Positions 1 to 7,040 of a stretch of DNA of 26,550 bases are shown piece by piece. How positions within the stretch are numbered: the first letter of the stretch is position 1; every line of letters begins with the position of its first letter. Source of the DNA: an uncultured Gammaproteobacteria bacterium (GTDB taxonomy: Bacteria > Pseudomonadota > Gammaproteobacteria > Arenicellales > Poriferihabitantaceae); NCBI GenBank assembly GCA_938021685.1, contig CALIFM010000164.1, positions 1-26,550 of the forward strand. The letters are read 5' to 3'. The notes below the pieces were generated by a model. That model saw nothing but the letters and a program-made list of their open reading frames with translations. It had not been told where the DNA came from and searched no databases. The position numbers and the translations under genes were made by a program.

Positions 1-510
1 GCTGATGATGGGGATATGCAGGCGTGGCTCAGGGTCACGGTGCCACGAATTACAGTTGTATAAGCCCTTAGCTAAAATGCGCACACGGCCAATGGCAAAG
101 CGTGCGCATAGCTCGGCATGCACATTGGCAAAATAAGTGTCGGCTAGGGCCGGTTCTAGTTCGGTGAAAGCAAACTCATCCACTACTTCCTCTTGCGGCT
201 CTTCCACATAACGCTCATCAGCGCGCAGCCAGTAGCGGCCAGATAGATCATTGCTCGTCGGCACTTCCACCCCTGGGCGACGGGTCACATTAATCGCACC
301 AAAGCCTTGGTCTTGGTGTTCGCCTGCATACTGCACACGCTCGGTCACTTCTTGCAAAGCTGCTTTAAGTTTGTTGATATCAAAGCGCACATCAAGCTTT
401 TGAATGCCCGGGCCGGGCATAAACTGCGCCACGCTTTCGGTATCAGGCCGCTGGCTTAACCATTCGGCCATCTGCTGTTGATCGTGTTTGATACTTTGCT
501 CGGTAGACAT
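1..510 (-). CDS. 2-oxoglutarate/Fe(II) oxygenase-like protein (aspartyl/asparaginyl beta-hydroxylase type), 3' end cut by window
   Basis: The reading frame is open from an ATG at 508-510 to the left edge, giving 170 residues with no stop, so the C-terminal part lies outside the window. Near residues 158-169 the protein reads SWHRDPEPRLHIPI. This has the His-x-Asp iron-binding pair and the following Arg-Leu-His-x-Pro segment typical of the aspartyl/asparaginyl beta-hydroxylase fold of 2-oxoglutarate dioxygenases. The distal iron-binding His would be in the missing part. The N-terminal 110 residues are acidic and I do not recognise them. The gene is divergent from the ABC importer. Substrate unknown; it could be a protein or small-molecule hydroxylase. 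The family call rests on one motif. Confidence 0.6.
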   Translation of the reverse strand, partial: MSTEQSIKHDQQQMAEWLSQRPDTESVAQFMPGPGIQKLDVRFDINKLKAALQEVTERVQYAGEHQDQGFGAINVTRRPGVEVPTSNDLSGRYWLRADERYVEEPQEEVVDEFAFTELEPALADTYFANVHAELCARFAIGRVRILAKGLYNCNSWHRDPEPRLHIPIIS

Positions 511-641
511 GGTTATTTGCCGCGGTGATTAATGGAAACTGACTGTCAGCAAAATGATACCACTGCGTCTTCAGTTTGGGCGTGTTAAAACCAAATAATT
601 GAGCATATTAGTCATTTATTCAGCATTGTTTTAATTGGTTG

Positions 642-650
642 TGGTATAAA
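642..650 (+). promoter_or_regulatory. candidate extended -10 promoter for the ABC importer
   Basis: TGGTATAAA fits the extended -10 pattern TGnTATAAT with one mismatch, 68 bases before the binding-protein start. No good -35 hexamer lies at 16-18 bases; TTGTTT at 626-631 is only 13 bases away. Putative. Confidence 0.3.
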
Positions 651-717
651 TTTATGCGTATGACTTGTTCATAAATTTAATCATCTATTCACTCAAAAAC
701 AAACTGGAGAGAAGTAC

Positions 718-1545
718 ATGAAACACTTAAGTAAATTATTAGTGGCTAGTGCCTTTTTAGCAGCCCCTCTTTCAACCGCTTTTGCGGGCGAAACACTAGA
801 CCGCATCATGGATGCAGGTTCAATCAAGGTATCAACCGACCCTAATTGGCCACCACAGTCATTTCTCAATGACGACAATGACTTTGATGGCTTTGATGTA
901 GACGTGGCACGCGAAATTGCCAAGCGCATGGGCGTTGAAGTGGAGTTCGTTACCCCAAGTTGGGATATCATTACAGCTGGTAACTGGAATGGCCGCTGGG
1001 ATATGTCTGTAGGTTCAATGACCCCAACTAAAGAGCGCGCTAAAGTGCTAAGCTTCCCTGCTGTGTATTACTACACGCCAGCTAGTTTTGCCGTACATAA
1101 CGATTCTACTGCCACAAAATTAAGTGATTTGGACGGCAAGGTCGTAGGTGCATCAACTGCCAGCACCTTTGATTTATACCTACGCCACGACCTAACCATT
1201 GATGCCGAAGGTGCGCCTGCTTTTGAATATCAAGTTAAAGCGGGCGAGATCAAAAACTTCGAATCTTCTACTGTGGGCTTTGACGATTTACGCCTAGGTG
1301 ATGGTGTTCGACTTTCAGGCATGGTAACCAGTTTGCCTAGCATCATGGAAGCAATCGCCAATGACTACCCTGTTAAAGTATTGGGCGAGCCCGCGTTCTA
1401 CGAGCCTTTATCAGTAGCCATCGACCTTGGCGATGATGAGCTAGGCGCTAAGATAGCTGACGCAGTCGCTGCTATGCGTGAGGACGGCACTTTAAAGGCT
1501 ATGTCAGAAAAGTGGTACGGCGTGGACTACACTTCAGCTAACTAA
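718..1545 (+). CDS. periplasmic solute-binding protein, family 3 (amino-acid type), of an ABC importer
   Basis: A 275-residue protein that should capture the transported solute in the periplasm. Residues 1-23 form a Sec signal peptide: KHLSK, a hydrophobic core, then ending AFA before Gly-Glu. There is no lipobox cysteine, so it is probably soluble. The mature part begins with the family 3 pattern (DAGSIKVSTDPNWPPQSF, then FDGFDVDVAREIAKRMG), two lobes, and a C-terminal DGTLKAMSEKWYG typical of glutamine/cystine/polar amino acid binders. The start is supported by GGAGAG at 706-711. It is first in a three-gene operon with the permease and ATPase. The solute cannot be read from sequence. The neighbouring one-carbon cluster makes a methylated amino acid or betaine-like compound a reasonable guess only. 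Confidence 0.9.
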   Translation: MKHLSKLLVASAFLAAPLSTAFAGETLDRIMDAGSIKVSTDPNWPPQSFLNDDNDFDGFDVDVAREIAKRMGVEVEFVTPSWDIITAGNWNGRWDMSVGSMTPTKERAKVLSFPAVYYYTPASFAVHNDSTATKLSDLDGKVVGASTASTFDLYLRHDLTIDAEGAPAFEYQVKAGEIKNFESSTVGFDDLRLGDGVRLSGMVTSLPSIMEAIANDYPVKVLGEPAFYEPLSVAIDLGDDELGAKIADAVAAMREDGTLKAMSEKWYGVDYTSAN

Positions 1546-1560
1546 GAAGTGGTATCAACT

Positions 1561-1596
1561 AAGCTTCAGGCTATCAACCAAAAGAGCCTGAGGCTT
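1561..1596 (+). promoter_or_regulatory. intercistronic stem-loop between binding-protein and permease genes
   Basis: Bases 1561-1572 pair with 1585-1596 as a 12-bp stem with a single G-U wobble and a 12-base loop. The hairpin starts 15 bases after the binding-protein stop and ends 8 bases before the permease ATG. No U-run follows, so it is not a simple intrinsic terminator. The right arm contains GAGG at 1590-1593, the best ribosome-binding candidate for the permease, which would be hidden in the stem. Likely effect (inference): it stabilises the upstream transcript and lowers permease translation, the usual expression ratio in binding-protein-dependent importers. Confidence 0.65.
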
Positions 1597-1604
1597 AAAT
1601 TAGC

Positions 1605-2576
1605 ATGTATCAAGATACCGTAGTTGAAGACAAACTACTGCACAAGCCCGCTTTTCTAGCGGGCTTGTTTGCGATTGCTTTCATCGTAGCCTACTACATG
1701 GATTTCTCGCAGGGGCTAATCGGCCACCTGCTCAGCCCGGTTCACGGAACACCAGAAGAAAGCGGCGTTTTAGGCCGTTTTAACAGTGCTTTTTTTGTGG
1801 CACTGCTGTTCACCTTAAATTTATTCGCCATCAGCTTTTTACCGTTTCGGCAGCAGGTGCTGGTGGTCTGGTTGGAGCTGCTAGCGTTGTTCTTAGGCTT
1901 CTTTTTTACCTTTGACTTAAGCATGGAATTCATCCAGAAAAAGATCTGGTTTATGATTTCCAAGGGCCTTGCCACCACCTTATATATCTCAGCCATTTCT
2001 ATCACCATCGCCACTGTTTTGGCACTGATTGGCGCAGTAGCCAAGCTATCCAGTAATGGCTTTGCGTATGGCATTGCCAGCTTTTACACCTCTTTTTTTC
2101 GTGGCGTGCCGCTGTTAATGCAAGTATATCTCATTTATCTAGGCATGCCGCAAATGGGCTTCGTCATCGATGCCGTGCCCGCGGGCATCTTAGCTTTGTC
2201 TTTATGCTATGGCGCCTATATGACGGAGATTTTTCGTGCGGGTATTCAAAGCATCGGCCAAGGCCAATGGGAAGGCGCGCGTGCACTCGGCTTCGGTTTT
2301 GGACAGATGATGCGGCGCATCATTCTACCGCAGTCGATTCCACTTATTATTCCGCCCACCGGTAATCAATTTATCGCCATGCTGAAAGACAGCACATTGG
2401 TATCCACCATTGGCGTAATCGAGCTGATGTTTTTGGCTCGCACTTTGGGCAATAAAACCTTTAATCATATGGAAATGCTGATTACTGCCGCACTGATATA
2501 CTGGCTGTTATCCATCGTGCTGGAAGTGATTCAGTCGCGCATCGAACGCCATTACAAGCAATCTACCTCGAGATAG
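1605..2576 (+). CDS. ABC importer permease, HisM/GlnP (polar amino acid) family
   Basis: A 323-residue inner-membrane protein. The C-terminal two thirds is the MetI/HisM-like permease domain: a hydrophobic segment near 122-145 (LATTLYISAISITIATVLAL), FRGVPLLMQVYLIYLG near 168, and the ATPase-contacting EAA loop near 223-245 (EGARALGFGFGQMMRRIILP). The protein is about 100 residues longer than a minimal HisM. The extra N-terminal part carries three additional hydrophobic segments, near 17-34, 60-78 and 84-103. Only one permease gene is present, so a homodimer is expected rather than the common HisQ/HisM heterodimer. The next gene starts 3 bases after its stop, implying translational coupling. 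Confidence 0.9.
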   Translation: MYQDTVVEDKLLHKPAFLAGLFAIAFIVAYYMDFSQGLIGHLLSPVHGTPEESGVLGRFNSAFFVALLFTLNLFAISFLPFRQQVLVVWLELLALFLGFFFTFDLSMEFIQKKIWFMISKGLATTLYISAISITIATVLALIGAVAKLSSNGFAYGIASFYTSFFRGVPLLMQVYLIYLGMPQMGFVIDAVPAGILALSLCYGAYMTEIFRAGIQSIGQGQWEGARALGFGFGQMMRRIILPQSIPLIIPPTGNQFIAMLKDSTLVSTIGVIELMFLARTLGNKTFNHMEMLITAALIYWLLSIVLEVIQSRIERHYKQSTSR

Positions 2577-2579
2577 CAG

Positions 2580-3332
2580 ATGAGCAATACGGCAACAAAC
2601 CCCATTATTGAGATCAAAGATTTGAATAAATGGTATGGTGATTTCCATGCGCTAACTGACATTAATCTAAGTGTCAATCTTGGCGAACGTATCGTCATCT
2701 GCGGGCCATCGGGGTCAGGCAAATCTACTCTGATTCGCTGCATCAATCGCCTTGAAGCCCATCAAAAAGGGTTGTTGCAAGTGGACGGCATTGAAGTGCA
2801 TGACCGCATGAAGAACGTGGAAAAATTGCGGGCTGATGTAGGCATGGTGTTCCAGCACTTCAACCTATTCCCGCACATGACTATTCTGGACAACTGCACT
2901 GCTGCGCCACGTTATGTTTTAGGCCAAGACCAACAAACCGCCGAGGCTAAGGCGATGGAGCTGCTTGAGCGGGTCAAAATTCCGCAGCAAGCGAATAAAT
3001 TCCCCTCTCAGTTATCCGGTGGCCAACAACAGCGCGTGGCGATCGCACGCAGCTTATGCATGGACCCGAGCATCATGTTGTTTGATGAACCAACATCAGC
3101 GCTCGACCCAGAGATGGTGTCAGAAGTGCTAGACACCATGGTCGACTTAGCACAAAGCGGTATGACTATGCTGGGTGTCACCCATGAAATGGGCTTTGCC
3201 CGCAAAGTGGCTGACCGCGTGATCTTTATGGATGAAGGCAAAATCGTTGAAGAAAACGACCCAGAAACATTCTTCACCAAACCCAAACATCCGCGCACAA
3301 TCGACTTTTTAAGTCAGATTCTACAACATTAG
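2580..3332 (+). CDS. ABC importer ATPase, GlnQ/HisP (polar amino acid) family
   Basis: A 250-residue cytoplasmic ATPase that energises uptake by the preceding permease. All nucleotide-binding motifs are intact: Walker A GPSGSGKST at 42-50, the Q-loop in VGMVFQHFNLFPHMT, the signature LSGGQQQR near 145-152, Walker B IMLFDEPTSALDPE near 164-177, and the H-loop VTHEMGF near 199-205. Length and the FNLFPHMT string are typical of the GlnQ group. The ATG lies 3 bases after the permease stop, with no strong ribosome-binding site of its own. It is the last gene of the importer operon. Confidence 0.95.
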   Translation: MSNTATNPIIEIKDLNKWYGDFHALTDINLSVNLGERIVICGPSGSGKSTLIRCINRLEAHQKGLLQVDGIEVHDRMKNVEKLRADVGMVFQHFNLFPHMTILDNCTAAPRYVLGQDQQTAEAKAMELLERVKIPQQANKFPSQLSGGQQQRVAIARSLCMDPSIMLFDEPTSALDPEMVSEVLDTMVDLAQSGMTMLGVTHEMGFARKVADRVIFMDEGKIVEENDPETFFTKPKHPRTIDFLSQILQH

Positions 3333-3368
3333 CTCCCAACCTTTTGCTTAAGAAAATTCAGCGGCACC

Positions 3369-3400
3369 GCAAGCGAACCAAAGCTACGCCGTTTGCTTGT
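3369..3400 (+). repeat. inverted repeat abutting the -10 element (candidate operator or hairpin)
   Basis: GCAAGCGAAC (3369-3378) and GTTTGCTTGT (3391-3400) are inverted repeats matching at 8 of 10 positions; as RNA all 10 pair because the other two are G-U. The spacer is 12 bases. The right arm ends directly at TATAAT (3401-3406), so the element covers the region where a -35 would lie. It may be a regulator-binding site or the end of the importer transcript; no T-run follows. Confidence 0.5.
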
Positions 3401-3406
3401 TATAAT
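3398..3406 (+). promoter_or_regulatory. extended -10 promoter element upstream of the corrinoid cluster
   Basis: TGTTATAAT is a perfect match to the extended -10 pattern TGnTATAAT. There is no -35 consensus 17 bases upstream (CCAAAG at 3378-3383), which is tolerated for extended -10 promoters or points to an activator. The predicted start is near 3413. Confidence 0.5.
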
Positions 3407-3692
3407 ACAACAAGGATAAGCAGACTCAAGACATACAGGCCAATGTCGCGATAATAGTGCTTAAAAGTCGTTTTTTTCATACCTAAGCTGCAAAATAAGC
3501 GCACAATTACTGCTAGCCAAATAACGCTGAATTTACAGGTAAATCACAAACTTACACTGTTGAAATGCGTGTAATTAAAACTTAAGCTTGTCGCCGCCAT
3601 ACCATAGCGGGTCGCTACTAAATAGGCGATAATAGTAAGCAGGCTCTAAGCTCAAAAAAATAACTTGAACATACAATCAGTGGAGAAACACA

Positions 3693-4388
3693 ATGTCTGA
3701 CATTGAAGATGATGAAATTGACCTACGTGCCCTAGCCGATGACGAGCTAGTCGAGCAGATGCAAGATGACTTGTATGACGGCATGCGTGATGAAGTCATC
3801 GAAGGCACAGAAATTTTACTCGAACGCGGCTGGGCAGCTGATCAAGTTTTAACCGTTGCGCTTGTAGGTGGGATGACTATCGTGGGCGTGGATTTTCGCG
3901 ATGGCATCTTGTTTGTGCCTGAAGTGCTTTCAGCCGCCAACGCGATGAAAGGCGGCATGGAAGTACTGCGCCCCTTGCTATCAGCATCTGACAGCAGCAA
4001 TGCAGGTAAAATGGTGATTGGCACTGTTAAGGGAGACATCCACGACATCGGCAAAAACCTAGTGGTGATGATGATGGAAGGCGCAGGTTTTGAAGTGGTC
4101 GATCTGGGTATCAACACACCCGTTGAAGAATTCCTTGAAGCCTTAGAAGAGCATAAGCCTAATATCTTGGGCATGTCGGCCTTGTTGACCACCACCATGC
4201 CTTATATGAAAGTGGTCATCGATGAGTTAGTGGAGCGCGGCATGCGTGATGACTATATTGTGATGGTAGGCGGCGCACCGCTAAATCAAGAATTCGGTGA
4301 GGCCGTGGGTGCAGACGCCTATTGCCGTGATGCAGCCACAGCTGTTGAGACTGCTAAAGAGCTGGTTGCGCAATCGCGCGCAGCTTGA
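3693..4388 (+). CDS. corrinoid (B12-binding) methyl-carrier protein, MtbC/MttC/MetH-cobalamin-domain family
   Basis: A 231-residue cytoplasmic protein that carries a methyl group on cobalt between two methyltransferases. Residues about 10-95 match the helical cap found in methionine synthase and MtxC proteins. From about 105 on is the B12-binding Rossmann domain, with the lower-ligand motif D115-x-H117-x-x-G120 (GDIHDIGKN), the S162-x-L164 motif in GMSALLTTTMP, and VGGAP near 192-196. GGAG 7 bases before the ATG supports the start. It heads the cluster; the methyltetrahydrofolate:corrinoid methyltransferase and a RACo-like activator are downstream. The substrate-side (MttB-like) partner is absent from the window, so the methyl donor is unknown. 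Confidence 0.93.
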   Translation: MSDIEDDEIDLRALADDELVEQMQDDLYDGMRDEVIEGTEILLERGWAADQVLTVALVGGMTIVGVDFRDGILFVPEVLSAANAMKGGMEVLRPLLSASDSSNAGKMVIGTVKGDIHDIGKNLVVMMMEGAGFEVVDLGINTPVEEFLEALEEHKPNILGMSALLTTTMPYMKVVIDELVERGMRDDYIVMVGGAPLNQEFGEAVGADAYCRDAATAVETAKELVAQSRAA

Positions 4389-4415
4389 TGGGTGCAATTC
4401 ACGAGGCCATCTAAA

Positions 4416-4448
4416 GCTAAGCCAACGCTAAGCCAACGCTAAGCCATG
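4416..4448 (+). repeat. short tandem repeat, 11-bp unit, about three copies
   Basis: GCTAAGCCAAC at 4416-4426 is repeated exactly at 4427-4437 and imperfectly (9 of 11) at 4438-4448. It fills much of the 67-nt gap between the corrinoid-protein gene and the DUF1638 gene and leaves the latter without a good ribosome-binding site. Confidence 0.8.
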
Positions 4449-4455
4449 CTTTATC

Positions 4456-5127
4456 ATGCCTCGCTGCGCCACCCAATCTAATACCGCTGCCACTGACCAC
4501 GCAGCCATTCAAGCAACACCTACTCGCGTGATTGCTTGTGGCGCACTGGCGGTGGAGCTGGTGGAGCTAAAAAAAGCCAACCAATGGGACCAGTTGGACA
4601 TCACCTGCTTACCCGCCAAATTACACCACCATCCGCAAGAAATCACTCCTCATGTGAAGCAAGCGATTGATGAAGCACGGGCTGAAGGTTTTGAGCAAAT
4701 TTTAATTGGCTATGGCGATTGTGGCACTGGCGGTCATTTAGACATGTTGCTAGAACAAGAAAAAAATGTGGCGCGCCTACCTGGTGCACACTGCTATGAG
4801 TTTTTTGCCACCACACCCGTATTTGATGCGCTAGCCGAGGAAGAACTAGGCACCTTTTATTTAACCGATTTTTTAGCGCGACACTTTGATTTTTTCGTTT
4901 GGCGCATGCTGGGGCTTGACCGTAAACCCGAGCTACTAGAAATGTACTTTGAGCATTATAAAAAAGTGGTTTACTTAGCCCAAACCCACGATGAAGATTT
5001 GGTTAGGCGCGCACGCGCGGCAGCCAAGCAATTAAATTTAGAATACGAATTTAGATTTACAGGCTATGGCGACATGCAAAGTGAACTTGCGCAATTCGTT
5101 TCATTCAACAAAACCGTCATCAATTAA
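4456..5127 (+). CDS. DUF1638 family protein associated with corrinoid methyl transfer
   Basis: A 223-residue cytoplasmic protein of a family without an assigned reaction. Recognisable DUF1638 signatures are RVIACGALAVEL (24-35), a CLPAKLHHHPQEI segment (51-63), GYGDCGTGGHLD (85-96) and GAHCYEFFA (110-118). The conserved C28, C51, C89, C113 and H57/H58/H112 look like possible metal or cofactor ligands (inference). From general knowledge, the family recurs beside corrinoid methyltransferase genes, which fits its place here. The start is uncertain: ATG 4456 has no clear ribosome-binding site, and the first 20 or so residues are low-conservation Thr/Ala-rich sequence. A GTG at the V25 codon is an alternative. 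Confidence 0.8.
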   Translation: MPRCATQSNTAATDHAAIQATPTRVIACGALAVELVELKKANQWDQLDITCLPAKLHHHPQEITPHVKQAIDEARAEGFEQILIGYGDCGTGGHLDMLLEQEKNVARLPGAHCYEFFATTPVFDALAEEELGTFYLTDFLARHFDFFVWRMLGLDRKPELLEMYFEHYKKVVYLAQTHDEDLVRRARAAAKQLNLEYEFRFTGYGDMQSELAQFVSFNKTVIN

Positions 5128-5142
5128 ACTGCAGGCAATCCC

Positions 5143-5451
5143 TTGAAACTAACTACTATCTATTGGCGCGACATTCCTGCGCAAGTAAAAATGAAAGAAG
5201 GTCGTAAACGGGCCAAGGCTTTATTATCCGACCGATTCCAAGAAGGTATCGACACTGCTGCTATGCGCGCCAAAGCTGTTGACGAAGATGCTTATCTGGA
5301 AGACTGGCGCAATGAAGACATGCAGGTACAAGGCGACAGCATCGATGAGATCGTGCAGCAACGTGCCAAACAGCTAGAAGCCGAATACGATGATGAGCGC
5401 CTTACCGCACTGATCAAGAACAAAGGTTACGCCGTACAAAGCGAAGCCTAA
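5143..5451 (+). CDS. small 'virulence factor' family protein (function unknown) in corrinoid cluster
   Basis: A 102-residue soluble, charged, mostly helical protein with a TTG start (5143-5145), preceded by GCAGG at 5131-5135. The opening TTIYWRDIPAQVKMKEGRKRAK resembles the small family named 'virulence factor' from an Agrobacterium homologue. That name says nothing about function, and no virulence role is implied here. It lies 15 bases after the DUF1638 gene and 22 bases before the MetV-like gene, so it is almost certainly co-transcribed with them. It may be an accessory or assembly protein of the methyl-transfer complex (inference). Confidence 0.72.
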   Translation: MKLTTIYWRDIPAQVKMKEGRKRAKALLSDRFQEGIDTAAMRAKAVDEDAYLEDWRNEDMQVQGDSIDEIVQQRAKQLEAEYDDERLTALIKNKGYAVQSEA

Positions 5452-5473
5452 ACCAACTCCGCCTGCCTCTACC

Positions 5474-5965
5474 ATGTATTTATTACGACGTTTTTCTGTT
5501 AACCATGCCCGCGGCATGATGCGCATTTATAATACCCTTGAAAAAGGGTTAATTGTGTTGCAACCGTTATGGCAAAAAATCGGCTATGAGCGTGCTGAAA
5601 AGCCCGTCGCTCTTATTGAGAAAGGTGTAAAAGGTTTATTATTTGACTGCCAAATGTGCGGCCAGTGCGCTTTAAGTGACACTGGCATGTCGTGCCCAAT
5701 GAACTGCCCAAAGCAACTGCGCAATGGCCCTTGCGGCGGTGTGCGTGAAAATGGTCACTGCGAAGTAAAACCCGAAATGCGCTGCGTGTGGGTCGAAGCT
5801 TATCGCGGCCGCGGCTTATTAGGCACCGACCAAAGCAAAGAAGTATTCCATGAAGTCGATTACCAAAAAATTGGTCAGTCATCGTGGCTGAATGTAGTAA
5901 AGAAACACCAAGCTGAACAAGCAGCAGCGGCAGAAGAAAAAAGCACCAAACAACCGAAGGCCTGA
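5474..5965 (+). CDS. metV: MetV-like cysteine-rich partner of methylenetetrahydrofolate reductase (MTHFR C-terminal domain family)
   Basis: A 163-residue protein. Residues about 55-115 carry eight cysteines: C59, C62, C65, C74, C78, C87, C96 and C104, within stretches such as FDCQMCGQCALSDTGMSC and NGPCGGVRENGHC. This is the hallmark of the 'MTHFR C-terminal' family, whose best-known member is MetV, the small metal-binding subunit partnering MetF in acetogens. A metal or Fe-S site is expected; which kind cannot be told from sequence. The C-terminal 40 residues are Ala/Glu/Lys-rich and probably disordered. The metF-like gene begins one base after its stop, so the two are translationally coupled. 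The symbol is by homology of domain and context. Confidence 0.8.
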   Translation: MYLLRRFSVNHARGMMRIYNTLEKGLIVLQPLWQKIGYERAEKPVALIEKGVKGLLFDCQMCGQCALSDTGMSCPMNCPKQLRNGPCGGVRENGHCEVKPEMRCVWVEAYRGRGLLGTDQSKEVFHEVDYQKIGQSSWLNVVKKHQAEQAAAAEEKSTKQPKA

Positions 5966-5966
5966 C

Positions 5967-6980
5967 ATGTATTTCGATGACGAACCTGTACCGGGCCAAG
6001 ACCTGCCTATTTTACCTGGCCATATCTCCCCTGGCCGCTTAGAGCGCGTACTGCGTGCAGGTAAATTTGCTGTTACCTCAGAATTAGCTCCCCCTGATTC
6101 AGCCGACCCGCAAGAAGTGTACGACCGTGCAGCCCTGTTCGACGGCGTGGTAGACGCGATCAATGCCACTGATGGTTCAGGCGCCAACTGCCACATGTCT
6201 AGTGTCGCTGTGTGTGCCCTGCTCACCCGCGTGGGCTATGCCCCTATAATGCAAATCTCGTGCCGTGATCGCAACCGCATTGCTATTCAAGGTGATATTT
6301 TGGGCGCCGCTGCGATGGGCGTAAACAATATTCTGTGCCTCACCGGTGACGGTGTGCAAGCTGGCGACCAGCCAGGCGCTAAGCCAGTATTTGATTTGGG
6401 CTGCATGTCATTGCTAGAAACTGCCCGCACCCTACGCGATGAAGGCCATTTTTTAAGCGGCCGCAAGTTAACTTATTCGCCTCGCGTGTTCTTAGGTGCC
6501 GCTGCCAATCCCTTTGCTCCTCCCTACGATGGTCGCGTTAACCGCCTGGAGAAAAAAATCGCCGCAGGCGCTAACTTTATTCAAACTCAATATTGCTTTG
6601 ATTTACCACGACTCAAAACATACTTAAGCCAAGCCCGCGACAAAGGCTTGCTGGAAAATGTGTTTTTGCTAGCAGGCGTTGGCCCCTTGGCCTCTGCCAA
6701 TACAGCCAAATGGATTCGCAAAAACGTACCTGGTATTCATATTCCTGATGCTATTGTAGAACGCTTAGCAGGCGCTAAAAAACCTAAAGCAGAAGGCCGC
6801 AAACTGTGCGTAGAATTAATACAAGAACTCAAAGAAATGGACGGTATCGCTGGTGTGCACATCATGGCCTACCATCAAGAAAGCGCAGTGAAAGACATCG
6901 TGCAGGAGTCAGGCGTATTGGAAGGCCGTGTGCCATGGCATCCTAATCGCGATGACAAATCTAACACCAAAACTGATTGA
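5967..6980 (+). CDS. metF: methylenetetrahydrofolate reductase (MetF family)
   Basis: A 337-residue flavoenzyme-type TIM barrel interconverting 5-methyl- and 5,10-methylene-tetrahydrofolate. Supporting motifs are FAVTSELAPPDSAD near 32-45, the LCLTGDG loop near 116-122, and FIQTQYCFDLPRLKTYL near 208-224, a conserved MTHFR strand. Here it most likely runs in the oxidative direction, taking methyl groups delivered by the corrinoid system (inference from context). It starts one base after the metV-like stop. It carries about 30 polar C-terminal residues beyond the barrel. A biosynthetic MetF for methionine may exist elsewhere; this copy is tied to the corrinoid cluster. Confidence 0.9.
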   Translation: MYFDDEPVPGQDLPILPGHISPGRLERVLRAGKFAVTSELAPPDSADPQEVYDRAALFDGVVDAINATDGSGANCHMSSVAVCALLTRVGYAPIMQISCRDRNRIAIQGDILGAAAMGVNNILCLTGDGVQAGDQPGAKPVFDLGCMSLLETARTLRDEGHFLSGRKLTYSPRVFLGAAANPFAPPYDGRVNRLEKKIAAGANFIQTQYCFDLPRLKTYLSQARDKGLLENVFLLAGVGPLASANTAKWIRKNVPGIHIPDAIVERLAGAKKPKAEGRKLCVELIQELKEMDGIAGVHIMAYHQESAVKDIVQESGVLEGRVPWHPNRDDKSNTKTD

Positions 6981-7040
6981 TTTACACCCGTTACAACATA
7001 TAAAAATAAACCCAACAACCCTATTATTTAGACTCATTCA

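Larger units (their letters stand above)
3333..3692 (+). promoter_or_regulatory. 360-nt intergenic region: promoter, inverted repeat and long leader of the corrinoid cluster
   Basis: This is the only gap longer than 300 bases and I find no credible gene in it. It holds an inverted repeat (3369-3400), an extended -10 (3398-3406) and two copies of GCGATAATAGT (3448-3458 and 3626-3636). It also has a 6-bp stem (3552-3557 with 3569-3574) and a T-run at 3471-3477. Transcription from the -10 would give a leader of about 280 bases ending in GGAG (3682-3685), 7 bases before the next ATG. I do not see the conserved B12-box of a cobalamin riboswitch, nor a recognisable SAM, glycine or folate riboswitch core. 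Confidence 0.5.

Noticed and set aside
3461..3485. T-run (3471-3477) in the leader as an intrinsic terminator
   Set aside because: No convincing GC-rich stem precedes the T-run, so it was not called.
3413..3692. Cobalamin, SAM or glycine riboswitch before the corrinoid gene
   Set aside because: Attractive from context, but no B12 box or other conserved riboswitch core could be found by eye.
5143..5451. A virulence role for the small 'virulence factor' family protein
   Set aside because: The family name comes from one distant homologue; nothing in the sequence or context supports pathogenicity.
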